A stretch of DNA of 64,000 nt, taken from positions 1-64,000 of the forward strand of contig NZ_FNWW01000012.1 in NCBI RefSeq assembly GCF_900108515.1, written 5' to 3'. The first letter of the stretch is position 1; every line of letters starts with the position of its first letter. Both the position numbers and the translations under genes were made by a program. The notes beneath the pieces were generated by a model. The model ran no database searches, had not been told where the DNA came from, and saw only the letters and a list, made by a program, of their open reading frames with translations. The DNA comes from Halobacillus karajensis (lineage in GTDB: Bacteria; Bacillota; Bacilli; Bacillales; Halobacillaceae). Below are positions 47,500 through 56,423 of this stretch, piece by piece.

Positions 47500-48885
47500 A
47501 TGAAGGAAAAATTATACTTTTATTATACAAGCGATTTACACAGTCATTTTGAAAATTGGCCCCAAATTGTCGGGTATTTTAACGACCAGAAAAAAAAGCA
47601 TGAAAAAAAAGGGGAAGAATGCTGGCTATTCGATAATGGGGATCATGTCGATCGATTTCATCCCATTGCTGAAGGGTTAATGGGAAAAGGGAATGTTGAA
47701 TTATTAAATGAAGCAGGATATGACATCGCTACGATTGGTAATAATGAAGGAATTACATTAGCTGCTGAAGATCTGCATTCCTTATATGACCAAGCAAAAT
47801 TCCGTGTGGTTTGCGCAAATTTGGATTGCCGTCACACTTCTTCTCCTTCCTGGTTGAAACCGTATCATATTCTAGAGTCTTCCTATGGTACTCGTATAGG
47901 AATCATTGGTCTAACTGCCCCTTTCCAAGCCTTTTATGAACAGTTGGGGTGGGACGTCCTACCCCCATTTGATGTTTTGGACGGTCTCATGGAAGAGATC
48001 AGAAAAGAGACAGACATTATCATCCTGCTTTCACACCTTGGTATAAATGAAGATGAAGAGATAGCCAGAAGATATCACGATATTGACATCATTATTGGTG
48101 GGCATACCCATCATTTGTTTAAAAACGGGGAATATATTGATGGTGCTCTCTTAACAGCTGCTGGGAAGCACGGCACCCACCTTGGTGAAATCGCAGTAGA
48201 ATGGAATGTCGATACTCGTCATTTAGAGAAAAAAGAAGCCTATGCTATTCCGACGGAACATATGAGAAAAGATGGCGGGGTGACAGGAAAAGTCCAGGAG
48301 ATCCGTTCGAAAGCTGTCCATGAACTAGGAACTCCTATTACCACCTTGAAAGAACCGCTTCACATTGCCTGGTTTCAGAACACACCACTTATGGATCGTT
48401 TAACAGAACAGTTAAGAATTTGGACTTCTGCGGATATCGCCATGTTGAACGCAGGTGTCCTCCTTGATCATTTACCAGCCGGTAACATTACTTATGAAGA
48501 TATTCATCGCATTTGTCCACATCCGATGAATCCGTGTCGTGTTGAGCTGAGAGGTGATGAGCTGCTTGAGGTGATCCGTGCGGCTTATACTAAAGAGCTT
48601 ACAGAAATAAGGTTGAAAGGTTTCGGGTTTAGAGGGGAAGTCATTGGGAAGATGGTTTTTTCTGGGGTTGATATTGGTATAGACAAAGATGATAGTGGAG
48701 AAGAGCATGTAAAAAATGTGTTTTTTAATGGGGAGCCCATTGACCATCAACGAACTTATCGCTTCGCTACAGCTGATACGTTTACATTTGGAAGGTTTTT
48801 TCCAGAGATTGCTTATTCAAAATCAAAGAAATATTACATGCCGGAATTGCTTCGGGACCTTTTGTCGGAAGCTCTTAAATCATAG
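47500..48885 (+). CDS. yunD: metallophosphoesterase/5'-nucleotidase-type protein YunD
   Basis: 461 residues. The N-terminal metallophosphatase domain has YYTSDLHSHFENW (D-x-H), WLFDNGDHVDR (GDxxD-like), ATIGNNEG (GN-E), ILLSHLG and IIGGHTHHLF (GHTHH). A C-terminal 5'-nucleotidase domain follows (ADIAMLNAGVLLDHLPAGNI). No signal peptide is visible, so the protein is likely cytoplasmic, unlike UshA. ATG 47500 has GTGAGGAG 7 nt upstream. Confidence 0.85.
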   Translation: MKEKLYFYYTSDLHSHFENWPQIVGYFNDQKKKHEKKGEECWLFDNGDHVDRFHPIAEGLMGKGNVELLNEAGYDIATIGNNEGITLAAEDLHSLYDQAKFRVVCANLDCRHTSSPSWLKPYHILESSYGTRIGIIGLTAPFQAFYEQLGWDVLPPFDVLDGLMEEIRKETDIIILLSHLGINEDEEIARRYHDIDIIIGGHTHHLFKNGEYIDGALLTAAGKHGTHLGEIAVEWNVDTRHLEKKEAYAIPTEHMRKDGGVTGKVQEIRSKAVHELGTPITTLKEPLHIAWFQNTPLMDRLTEQLRIWTSADIAMLNAGVLLDHLPAGNITYEDIHRICPHPMNPCRVELRGDELLEVIRAAYTKELTEIRLKGFGFRGEVIGKMVFSGVDIGIDKDDSGEEHVKNVFFNGEPIDHQRTYRFATADTFTFGRFFPEIAYSKSKKYYMPELLRDLLSEALKS

Positions 48886-48919
48886 TTTTAAAAGCTGCCT
48901 TAGAAGACAGCTTTTAAAA
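48886..48919 (+). terminator. Terminator of yunED
   Basis: A 12-bp stem TTTTAAAAGCTG / CAGCTTTTAAAA. Confidence 0.8.
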
Positions 48920-48999
48920 TACTGATGGCCAGTTAACATCTTAACTTCATGCTTAAACCCTCCTTCTCTTTCATATAGATAGATGAGGAGGGTTGTTCT

Positions 49000-49773
49000 A
49001 TGCCAAAGAAGAGTGCGACTACTGGCTCCACGATCGGAAAGCGGATTGTACTTAGTCTGCTGTTTTTCGCTCTTTTCACAGCATTAAGTCTGTGGTTTAT
49101 TAACAGAGGGGTGACTCCGGCACTTGTAGAAATCGCAGAAACAAAGGCCCAGCAGTTGGCCCGGGACGCAATTAATGAAGCTGTAAGCAAAACCATTGCA
49201 GAAGATTTACAATTCAATGATCTTGTAAAAATGGAAAAAGACGATCAAGGAAATATCGTGTATATGGGATGGAATTCTGTTGTTGTCAATAGAGCATTAA
49301 GGGACACGACTATTCGTGTTCAAAATTTCCTTAAACGGATGGAACTCGGGGAGCTTCCTATGGAAGATACCTCTCTTGAGCCTGATATAGATCCTGATAT
49401 GAGTCAGGAAGAGTTAGGAGAACAACCAGCCACTCTCATCGAACTTCCAATAGGTGTGGCAACGAATAACAGCTTGCTCGCAAACCTTGGACCAACAGTG
49501 CCTGTACAGCTAAGGGTCATCGGAGATGTCCAATCAGAAGTCGAAATTGAGATGAGTGAATATGGGATTAATGCAGCTTTATTTGAATTGACCATTCATT
49601 TTGAAGTTAATGTAAGGATTGTCATTCCATTCTCAACAGAAACAACAGTAGTAACAAATAATATTCCGATAGACCAAGCGACTATTCTGGGAGAGGTTCC
49701 TCGTTTTTATGGTGGAATGGGAGGCGAAGGAGAAAATCCATCTTTCTCTGTTCCAATGGAACCCTTGCAATAG
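49000..49773 (+). CDS. yunB: sporulation protein YunB
   Basis: 257 residues: a TM at about 16-34 (IVLSLLFFALFTALSLWFI), then a surface domain. Conserved YunB features are TPALVEIAETKAQQLARDAI, NEAVSKTIAEDLQFNDLV, IELPIGVATNNSLLANLGP and a C-terminal RFYGG. It is a SigE-controlled sporulation gene in Bacillus (established). GAGGAGG precedes ATG 49000. Confidence 0.9.
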   Translation: MPKKSATTGSTIGKRIVLSLLFFALFTALSLWFINRGVTPALVEIAETKAQQLARDAINEAVSKTIAEDLQFNDLVKMEKDDQGNIVYMGWNSVVVNRALRDTTIRVQNFLKRMELGELPMEDTSLEPDIDPDMSQEELGEQPATLIELPIGVATNNSLLANLGPTVPVQLRVIGDVQSEVEIEMSEYGINAALFELTIHFEVNVRIVIPFSTETTVVTNNIPIDQATILGEVPRFYGGMGGEGENPSFSVPMEPLQ

Positions 49774-49808
49774 GAGCAATCAATTGTTAAAATGGCTAAG
49801 AATTGAAT

Positions 49809-49980
49809 ATGCGTGACCTTATCAGATCGGTGAGGTAGAGGTGCAGACACCATCAGTAATCAATAGGAGCTCGACAAGCGACGATCATTGATGGAAGGGG
49901 ATGTTTGCCGAAGTGTTTCATGGTGAGTCAAGTTATGAAACGCTGGTGTATATCTGAATAAGAGATACACTGTCATGCAT
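49809..49980 (+). promoter_or_regulatory. Lysine riboswitch (L box) aptamer
   Basis: The L-box core GGTGAGGTAGAGGTGC (about 49830) and the later GGAAGGGGA and GCCGAAGTG are present. The P1 stem can be drawn as ATGCGTGAC (49809-49817) with GTCATGCAT (49972-49980), including one G-U pair. It precedes an intrinsic terminator and an NhaC-type transporter gene. Lysine binding is expected to promote termination. Confidence 0.9.
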
Positions 49981-50039
49981 GCTTTTGGGTGCATGGGGCG
50001 CTACTGATCGAAATGGAGGATAATCAAATTGCCACGAGG

Positions 50040-50075
50040 CAATGGTAGATTATTTTCTATCATTGTCTTTTTTTT
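50040..50075 (+). terminator. Riboswitch-controlled terminator
   Basis: CAATGGTAGA pairs with TCTATCATTG (one G-U) around TTATTT, then TC and nine T. It lies about 60 bp after the aptamer and 70 bp before the gene start. Confidence 0.85.
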
Positions 50076-50144
50076 TATTCCTCAATTTTATCCGCAGTAG
50101 CCTTCCGAATCCCGCTACACCAAGATTTACGGAGGGGAAACATT

Positions 50145-51704
50145 ATGGAAGGAACCATCTATTCTTTAATTCCAGCAGTTTTAATGTTAGTCCTTGTTTT
50201 GCTGACAAGGAAAGTTATCCTATCCTTAGGGATCGGGATAATCATAGGAGCATTCATGCTCACACAAATGGATATAGGGGCAGGACTTGCTTTGATCTGG
50301 TCGATCTTTGCAAACATCTTTGTTAGTGAAGGTTCCCTGAATATGGGAAGTATTTATCTGCTATCATTTCTATTCTTATTAGGAGTTACCACCGCCTTCA
50401 TGACAGCTTCAGGGGGAAGTAAAGCCTTTGGACGTTGGGCCGTTGAACGGATTCGTACAAGAAAAGGAGCCGGACTTGTTCCTTCATTACTTGGAATCGT
50501 CATTTTTATCGATGATTACTTCAATGCGCTGGCTGTAGGACAAGTTGCTCGCCCTGTGACGGATCGTCATCACTTATCTCGAGCTAAGTTAGCGTATTAT
50601 ATTGATTCCACTTCGGCTCCAATTACTGTTATATCCCCAATATCAAGTTGGGGAGCCTACATTATAGGTACAATTGGGAGTATTCTAGCTGCTAATGAAA
50701 TTACGAAGTATCAGGCTTTTGAGGCATTTGTTCTGATGATTCCATCAAACCTATATGTGTTTGCAGCGTTATTGCTCGTCTTTTTGACCATTTATCTCCG
50801 ATTGGATATTGGTCCTATGAAAGTCCATGAACAACGAGCGTTGGAAACAGGTGAATTGAACAACCCTGAAAAAGGTGATGTTCCTGGCGATTTGAACGAT
50901 GAATTCAAAGATCATGATAATGGTAAGATCTCCCATTTGATCTGGCCGATTGTTGCTTTGGTTGCCGGAACAGTAGTCACGATGATTCTTACAGGAATTC
51001 GTAATACAGAAGGGTCTGCAGATATCCTGTCCATCTTTGCAAATACGAATGTGAATATTTCTCTGTTCATAGGTGGAGTCATTTCGGTGCTCGTTGGTTT
51101 CGTTCTGTATGTAAGCCAGCCGGCTCCAAAGTCGGGAATTGCTGTTGTTTTTGGGCACGGGGTGAAAGCAATGCTGCCCGCTATCTATATACTGATTTTT
51201 GCGTGGATGATAGGGGATATTATTGGACAGTTACAAACTGGCGAATTCCTGGCACAACAATTCAGCCAAGCGGACTTTAACATGGCCTATCTGCCGCTAA
51301 TTATCTTCCTTTTATCAGGATTTATGGCTTTGTCCACTGGTACATCCTGGGGTACGTTTGGCATTATGCTCCCAATTGCCGGTGAAATTGCTGCTGTAAG
51401 TGACCCTGCGTTGCTCTTACCAGCACTGTCCGCAGTTCTAGCAGGCTCTGTCTTTGGAGATCACTGTTCCCCAATTTCGGATACCACTATCCTTTCTTCT
51501 ACAGGGGCAGGATCGAACCATATTGATCACGTAATGACACAGCTTCCTTATGCTCTGATTGCTGCTATAGCTGCTTCAATAGGATATATTATTCTTGGTT
51601 TGTCAGGGAGTGTCTGGCTGCCATTACTTCTTACATTAGTTATTGTTGTAGTGATCGCATTGAGTATTCACAAGTTTAATCCTAAGATATCCAGCAAGTC
51701 ATAA
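50145..51704 (+). CDS. NhaC-family antiporter, likely lysine transporter (LysW type)
   Basis: 519 residues, 12 or more TM. Na+/H+ antiporter NhaC-type motifs: VIFIDDYFNALAVGQVARPV, DSTSAPITVISPISSWGAY, LSTGTSWGTFGIMLPIAGE and GSVFGDHCSPISDTTILSST. The lysine riboswitch directly upstream argues for lysine as substrate, as proposed for LysW-type NhaC homologs in Firmicutes. Direction (uptake or exchange) is open. GGAGGGG precedes ATG 50145. Confidence 0.85.
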   Translation: MEGTIYSLIPAVLMLVLVLLTRKVILSLGIGIIIGAFMLTQMDIGAGLALIWSIFANIFVSEGSLNMGSIYLLSFLFLLGVTTAFMTASGGSKAFGRWAVERIRTRKGAGLVPSLLGIVIFIDDYFNALAVGQVARPVTDRHHLSRAKLAYYIDSTSAPITVISPISSWGAYIIGTIGSILAANEITKYQAFEAFVLMIPSNLYVFAALLLVFLTIYLRLDIGPMKVHEQRALETGELNNPEKGDVPGDLNDEFKDHDNGKISHLIWPIVALVAGTVVTMILTGIRNTEGSADILSIFANTNVNISLFIGGVISVLVGFVLYVSQPAPKSGIAVVFGHGVKAMLPAIYILIFAWMIGDIIGQLQTGEFLAQQFSQADFNMAYLPLIIFLLSGFMALSTGTSWGTFGIMLPIAGEIAAVSDPALLLPALSAVLAGSVFGDHCSPISDTTILSSTGAGSNHIDHVMTQLPYALIAAIAASIGYIILGLSGSVWLPLLLTLVIVVVIALSIHKFNPKISSKS

Positions 51705-51705
51705 A

Positions 51706-51757
51706 AAAACAAAACGCGTATGGAACCAAAAAGGTTCCATACGCGTTTTGTTTTATG
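51706..51757 (+). terminator. Terminator of the lysine transporter
   Basis: A perfect stem of at least 18 bp (AACGCGTATGGAACC and complement around AAAAA) with flanking A/T runs. Confidence 0.9.
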
Positions 51758-52060
51758 ACCAAATACCGCTTATGATCCGGGATTGAGTAAGGAGGCGCTT
51801 TTGTTCTTTATTAAGAAATTATGCCGAACGGTAATGCAGGCTGCTGACTAAAGAGGAAGTTTGGTAATAGATTCCTTCCTTGTAGGTCTGTGACAGCACT
51901 TTCTGCTTTGTATCTTCCTTGAAATCAGAACTTTCGTTGGGTTTTCGGATGACGAACTGAGTATAAAGTTTTGACTAATACATAAATTTTCATCTTCAGT
52001 TAGTTCATAACACTCAAAACCTTTAACCCATTACCAATTTCTGAAAATTTAAAAATTATT
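51758..52060. other. Gene-free interval upstream of metP
   Basis: About 300 bp without a gene. I looked for a SAM, T-box or other leader and saw no convincing conserved core. The consensus promoter at 52061-52089 lies at its right end. Confidence 0.4.
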
Positions 52061-52089
52061 TTGACAAGCCGTTCTTTCATGGTTATAAT
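52061..52089 (+). promoter_or_regulatory. Consensus sigma-A promoter of metP
   Basis: TTGACA (52061-52066), 17 nt, TATAAT (52084-52089). Both hexamers are perfect. Confidence 0.85.
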
Positions 52090-52163
52090 TTAAGCAGAAT
52101 AATCAGAAAAATAAAAATTTAAAAACATCTTCCTTTAAGGTGTTTACTCAGGAGGTCTTTTGC

Positions 52164-53690
52164 ATGGAAAATCGTGCACAATGGGGAACACGAGCTGGTT
52201 TTATACTAGCAGCTGTCGGTTCAGCTATTGGTTTAGGTAACATTTGGCGTTTCCCCGCAGTAGCTTATGAAAATGGTGGTGGGGCTTTCTTTATTCCTTA
52301 TTTATTTGCCCTTCTTACAGCGGGAATTCCGCTCCTGGTGATGGAATTTACTATTGGGCACAAGTTTAAAGGTTCTGCTCCGCTATCCTTCTTTAGAATG
52401 AACAAGAAGACTGAGTGGCTTGGATGGTGGGCTGTACTTGTATCATTCGTTATTTCAACATATTATGCTGTTATTATTGCCTGGGCAATTTCTTACAGTA
52501 TTTTTTCATTCAACCTTTCTTGGGGTGATGACACAGAAGGCTTTTTGTTTAATAATTATTTGCAATTATCCGTAGATCCTGGTCAGACAGGAAGCCTAGT
52601 ACCTGGTGTTCTCATTCCACTCCTAATTGTTTGGGTGATTACTTTAGGTGTTCTTTTCAAAGGAGTCAAAAAAGGAATTGAAGTGGCAAACAAGATTTTC
52701 ATTCCTACACTAGTCGTTCTTTTCTTAATCATTGTGATACGTGCGATTACCCTTCCAGGAGCTGCTGAAGGACTTCAAACGTTCTTTGCTCCGAATTTTG
52801 AAGCTATTACCGACAGTTCTGTCTGGGTAGCGGCGTATGGGCAAATATTTTTTAGTCTTTCTATTGCATTTGCAATCATGATTACGTATTCCAGTTACCT
52901 TCCAAAAAAATCGGATTTAACGAATAATGCGTTTATTGCTGGTTTTGGTAACTCAAGTTTCGAACTTTTAGCTGGGATTGGGGTCTTTGGTGCTTTAGGA
53001 TTCATGGCATCACAGAGTAATGTTCCTGTAAGTGAAGTGGTAAGTGGAGGAGTAGGGCTTGCATTTGTAGTCTTCCCGCAAATCATTAATGAGTTCCCTG
53101 CATTGAATGGGCTGTTTGGTTTCTTGTTCTTTGCTTCACTCGTACTCGCCGGGCTCTCTTCCCTTATCTCTATCTCAGAGACTTATGTAGCTGGGTTTAG
53201 TGAAAAATTTGGATTATCAAGAAAAGCGGCAGTGGGATTCGGGGGTGGCCTTGCAGCGATTATTTCCTTGCTTTTCGCTACCCAAGGCGGACTGTTTTTC
53301 TTAGACGCTGCTGATTATTTTATTAACCAATTTGGTGTCGCGTTTATAGGTCTCGTGGAGGTTGTGGTCATTGCTTGGTTCTTGCATAATCTTAGTGATT
53401 TTCAGGCACATGCCAACGGGATTTCCGATATTCGCCTCGGCGGATGGTGGAAAATTTGTCTCGGGGTTATCACACCAATTGTCCTTGGTTTTATGATGTT
53501 TGATCTCTTTAAGACGAACCTTCTTAAACAATTTGATACCGAGACAGGAAACTATGAAGGTTATACAGATGGATTCATTTTGTACGGCGGCTGGTTTGTC
53601 GCAGCCTTTGCAATCATTGTCGGCTTCCTAATGACATTGAAACGTTGGGATGCAAAAGCAGTCGATGAGGTGAAGAAGGAGGTAGGTTAA
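52164..53690 (+). CDS. metP: NSS-family sodium-dependent amino acid transporter (MetP type)
   Basis: 508 residues, 12 TM. NSS hallmarks: AAVGSAIGLGNIWRFPAVAY (TM1), PLLVMEFTIGHKF, and FFSLSIAFAIMITYSSYLPK (TM6). The small gene directly after it is MetS-like, and the pair matches the MetP/MetS methionine-alanine importer of Corynebacterium (established for that system). ATG 52164 has CAGGAGGT upstream. Confidence 0.85.
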   Translation: MENRAQWGTRAGFILAAVGSAIGLGNIWRFPAVAYENGGGAFFIPYLFALLTAGIPLLVMEFTIGHKFKGSAPLSFFRMNKKTEWLGWWAVLVSFVISTYYAVIIAWAISYSIFSFNLSWGDDTEGFLFNNYLQLSVDPGQTGSLVPGVLIPLLIVWVITLGVLFKGVKKGIEVANKIFIPTLVVLFLIIVIRAITLPGAAEGLQTFFAPNFEAITDSSVWVAAYGQIFFSLSIAFAIMITYSSYLPKKSDLTNNAFIAGFGNSSFELLAGIGVFGALGFMASQSNVPVSEVVSGGVGLAFVVFPQIINEFPALNGLFGFLFFASLVLAGLSSLISISETYVAGFSEKFGLSRKAAVGFGGGLAAIISLLFATQGGLFFLDAADYFINQFGVAFIGLVEVVVIAWFLHNLSDFQAHANGISDIRLGGWWKICLGVITPIVLGFMMFDLFKTNLLKQFDTETGNYEGYTDGFILYGGWFVAAFAIIVGFLMTLKRWDAKAVDEVKKEVG

Positions 53691-53691
53691 T

Positions 53692-53790
53692 ATGACAGCA
53701 AGCGCTATTATAATGATGGTTGTCGGTATGATTGTGATCTGGGGAGGTTTAGCTGCTAGTATTACAAACGCGGTGAAAAAGTCGAAATAA
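53692..53790 (+). CDS. metS: MetS-like small subunit of the NSS transporter
   Basis: 32 residues, one TM helix: MTASAIIMMVVGMIVIWGGL, then AASITNAVKKSK. It starts 1 nt after the metP stop, and AAGAAGGAGG within the metP end serves as ribosome-binding site. The W-G-G-L-A-A-S-I motif and basic tail match the methionine/alanine-import small subunit family required for MetP activity. Confidence 0.85.
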   Translation: MTASAIIMMVVGMIVIWGGLAASITNAVKKSK

Positions 53791-53792
53791 GC

Positions 53793-53829
53793 AAAAAGCG
53801 TCGCACTTGAAATAAGTGCGGCGCTTTTT
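53793..53829. terminator. Bidirectional terminator between metPS and lytH
   Basis: AAAAAGCGTCGCACTT pairs with AAGTGCGGCGCTTTTT around GAAAT. It serves both converging units. Confidence 0.85.
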
Positions 53830-54766
53830 AGTTTTTGGCCATTCGTTCCCATTTCCTTAAGAAAGGATGGGGATCAAAAGACCATTCATTTTTTCCGTTG
53901 TCTTGATACATTCCATAGTGCAGGTGAGGTGGGAACTTCCCAGAGGTACCAGGAGGCCCGTACCCAGATGCCCCGACAGAGCCAATCTGGTCACCGGGTT
54001 GAACAATGTCACCAACTTGGATATCTTCTGAAAAGCTTTGCAGGTGGGCATAGTAATGATAAATATTGTAAATATCTCTAATTCCTATACGCCATCCGCC
54101 AAACTTGTTCCAACCTTTCATTTCTACGACGCCATAAGTGGTTGATTTAACAGGCACCCCGTAATTAGCGAAGATATCAGTACCCTCATGGATGCGCCGT
54201 CCTCCAAAGCCGCGGGCATCTCCCCATGTACTTCTATAGCTGTAGTTGGCCTGAATAGGCAGGGGGAAATCGCGGTTCGTCAAATCGACCGTTTGAAATT
54301 TCTTGAATACCTGAGCTGTATTCATAATGGTCTGGACGGTAAGATCTCTCTTATAATAATTCCACAAAGCGATTTTAATATCTTCTTTTGTTGTTCCGTA
54401 TGATTGGATGTATTTACCTATCGAGTATAAAACATCTTCATCATTATCCAATTCTATTTTCTGATCACCATTTCCATCAGCCCCCCAGCCATCTGGGAAG
54501 AAAGTGGATGGCATTTCTCCTGTAGATCCAGTCCAAAACATAGGATCAACTTCGATTGCGGTTACTCGACCTTTCTTTGGATCATCATGAACTTGTCTTT
54601 CATATTGATCGACAGCAGCCAAGTATTCCCAGGGGATATCCGTAATGGCTGCTGATTTTTTATATAATGCCATACGCGCATCGCTTTCTTCATCCGCATG
54701 AATTTCGCTGAATGGGACGAATGTCCATATAGAAAGGCATATGATCATCGAACTGATGTATTTCAT
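53828..54766 (-). CDS. lytH: M23 endopeptidase LytH/YunA (sporulation L-Ala-D-Glu peptidase)
   Basis: 312 residues. A signal peptide/anchor (ISSMIICLSIWTFVPFSEIH) precedes an N-terminal region with IPWEYLAAVDQYERQV. The C-terminal M23 domain has zinc ligands in HEGTDIFANYGVPV (H-x-x-x-D) and PPHLHYGMYQ (H-x-H). In Bacillus, LytH trims cortex peptidoglycan side chains to single L-alanine during sporulation. It is followed on the same strand by yutC upstream, as in the Bacillus yunA-yutC pair. Confidence 0.85.
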   Translation of the reverse strand: MKYISSMIICLSIWTFVPFSEIHADEESDARMALYKKSAAITDIPWEYLAAVDQYERQVHDDPKKGRVTAIEVDPMFWTGSTGEMPSTFFPDGWGADGNGDQKIELDNDEDVLYSIGKYIQSYGTTKEDIKIALWNYYKRDLTVQTIMNTAQVFKKFQTVDLTNRDFPLPIQANYSYRSTWGDARGFGGRRIHEGTDIFANYGVPVKSTTYGVVEMKGWNKFGGWRIGIRDIYNIYHYYAHLQSFSEDIQVGDIVQPGDQIGSVGASGYGPPGTSGKFPPHLHYGMYQDNGKNEWSFDPHPFLRKWERMAKN

Positions 54767-54843
54767 AAACTCACCTTCCGTGTTTGATACCTTTAGGATG
54801 GAGCAGGTGAGCCTATGTTATGAATGGAAATATTGGGTTGTGA

Positions 54844-55464
54844 TCAGTTTTCCATAGGGGTTTCTTCATTTCCGCCTGAATTTGTTCGCTCATGATCCGT
54901 TTCCTTTACATTCCCCTGTGGTGACTCTTTCATCTTTTTAATGATGCTGTTAATTTGGTCATTGTAGCCTTGATCATAAACTGTGGAATTACTTAAACTT
55001 TGGACATCACCAAAGGATGCTGGATTATCGGATACATACACGTGGTAAAAGCTTGGTACTAGGGAATACGCAGTTTTTCGCACCATATCGGCTGCTTTAT
55101 TACGATCAAAGTCATTGGCTTTTTGGTAGGCGACAAGGACTTCATTATCGGTGACTACTGTGGCTACATCGTCAAATTGGTCGTAGCGTAAAACCATCCG
55201 GGAGATCATATCGGCCATTTCTTCACGGTTCACTTTGATTTCTCGATGTTCTTCTGATTCCTGGTCCAGCTGATTTTTATTGAAACGAACATAACCTACT
55301 TGACCATCTTTTGGTTTTTCATTATATCCATCCATAGCGTTTCCATTTAACGTATCATCGTCCATTTTGTTTCGGGCTTCTTCTTCTTTTGTCTCCTGGC
55401 ATCCTGTTGTAATGAGGGTCAATATTCCAAAAAGGCTAATGGTTTTCCAAAATTTATTCAACAT
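54844..55464 (-). CDS. yutC: YhcN/YlaJ-family sporulation lipoprotein YutC
   Basis: 206 residues. Lipobox LTLITTGCQ; a linker, then the YhcN/YlaJ domain: MADMISRMVLRYDQFDDVAT, VTDNEVLVAYQKANDF, ADMVRKTAYSLVPSFYHVYV, SDNPASFGDVQSLS. Such proteins are made in spore-formers and associate with the spore envelope. GGAGGAATT precedes the ATG. Confidence 0.85.
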   Translation of the reverse strand: MLNKFWKTISLFGILTLITTGCQETKEEEARNKMDDDTLNGNAMDGYNEKPKDGQVGYVRFNKNQLDQESEEHREIKVNREEMADMISRMVLRYDQFDDVATVVTDNEVLVAYQKANDFDRNKAADMVRKTAYSLVPSFYHVYVSDNPASFGDVQSLSNSTVYDQGYNDQINSIIKKMKESPQGNVKETDHERTNSGGNEETPMEN

Positions 55465-55600
55465 AATTCCTCCTTGAAGAGAGTGGTTTTGTCATCCTTA
55501 GATTTAGCATTTTTATAGGAAACATACCTGTTTACCTAATAAGGGTTTTCTCCGATTTGTAGAAATGTGATACACTAAATTTAGGATAGAGGTGATACAT

Positions 55601-55876
55601 GTGATAGAGCTCTCTGGAAAAACATATGACATCTTAGAGGATTACCAGGAAGGTTTTCAACAGGAAGAAGTAGAAAGCCGTTTTAGTGATATTTTAAATA
55701 AATATGATTTTATCGTTGGTGACTGGGGTTATGGACAGTTGCGTTTAAAGGGATTTTATGATGACCAGAATTCCAAAGCCACGTTTGATACAAAAATCAG
55801 CACATTGGAAGATTATTTGTATGAATACTGTAATTTTGGCTGTTCCTATTTTGTATTAAAAAGGATTCGAAAATAA
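55601..55876 (+). CDS. yutD: YutD family protein
   Basis: 91 residues: MIELSGKTYDILEDYQEGFQ, FSDILNKYDFIVGDWGYGQL, YLYEYCNFGCSYFVLKRI. It is a conserved Bacillaceae/Lactobacillales family of unknown function with a Cys-x-x-x-Cys-like end. I prefer GTG 55601 because AGAGGTG then acts as ribosome-binding site; GTG 55592 is the longer alternative. Confidence 0.85.
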   Translation: MIELSGKTYDILEDYQEGFQQEEVESRFSDILNKYDFIVGDWGYGQLRLKGFYDDQNSKATFDTKISTLEDYLYEYCNFGCSYFVLKRIRK

Positions 55877-55912
55877 AAAACCGGCGCGCGTATACACGCA
55901 CACCGGTTTTTT
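55875..55912. terminator. Terminator of yutD
   Basis: AAAAAACCGG / CCGGTTTTTT with an inner GCGT/ACGC stem. Confidence 0.8.
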
Positions 55913-55979
55913 ATATGGATTTAAAAGATCCTTTTGCTTCATAATAGACCGTGGAGATTTCATTATGCTTTGACACTTC

Positions 55980-56246
55980 TTATAGTAAGTACGGGAGGTA
56001 ATTTCTAAGTTCTTCAGCTTCCACAGCACTTAGTTGAAACATGTGTTCAAGATGGCCATTTTCGTTGATTTTCTCATGGTCGAGTAAGGCTTGACGATTC
56101 TTCGGTAAGTTGATGACCATTGTTTGATTATTAAAATACTCTGCTTTCATGAGAGCAAGCTCAAAACGATGGCTGCCCGCTGTAAAAGAAACAAAACGGG
56201 TACTGGTGTTTTGAGTGATGTCTTCAAGAAGCGGACGTTCTGCCAT
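55980..56246 (-). CDS. DUF3055 family protein
   Basis: 88 residues: TSTRFVSFTAGSHRFELALM, then FNNQTMVINLPKNRQALLDH and a helix AVEAEELRNYLPYLL. It matches the DUF3055 layout (TRFVSF...HRFDLAI...EEAEELR) of Bacillaceae, function unknown. A GGAGATGATACATC leader precedes the ATG. Confidence 0.75.
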   Translation of the reverse strand: MAERPLLEDITQNTSTRFVSFTAGSHRFELALMKAEYFNNQTMVINLPKNRQALLDHEKINENGHLEHMFQLSAVEAEELRNYLPYLL

Positions 56247-56423
56247 GATGTATCATCTCCTGTTTGATGTAATTGTTTTTAACGTTGTCATCCGCTGCGG
56301 TTAAAAACTTTGGGTTTAGTATGCCCATTCACATGAAAAATAGTCCCATGGATAGATGAAAATACTGAAAATCATTTATGGTATGATAAGGGTAACAGCA
56401 TTCTTTTTGAGGAGGTTCACGCA

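Noticed and set aside
51758-52060. Riboswitch or T-box upstream of metP
   Set aside because: No conserved SAM-box, T-box or other leader core could be seen, and the consensus promoter lies downstream of this interval.
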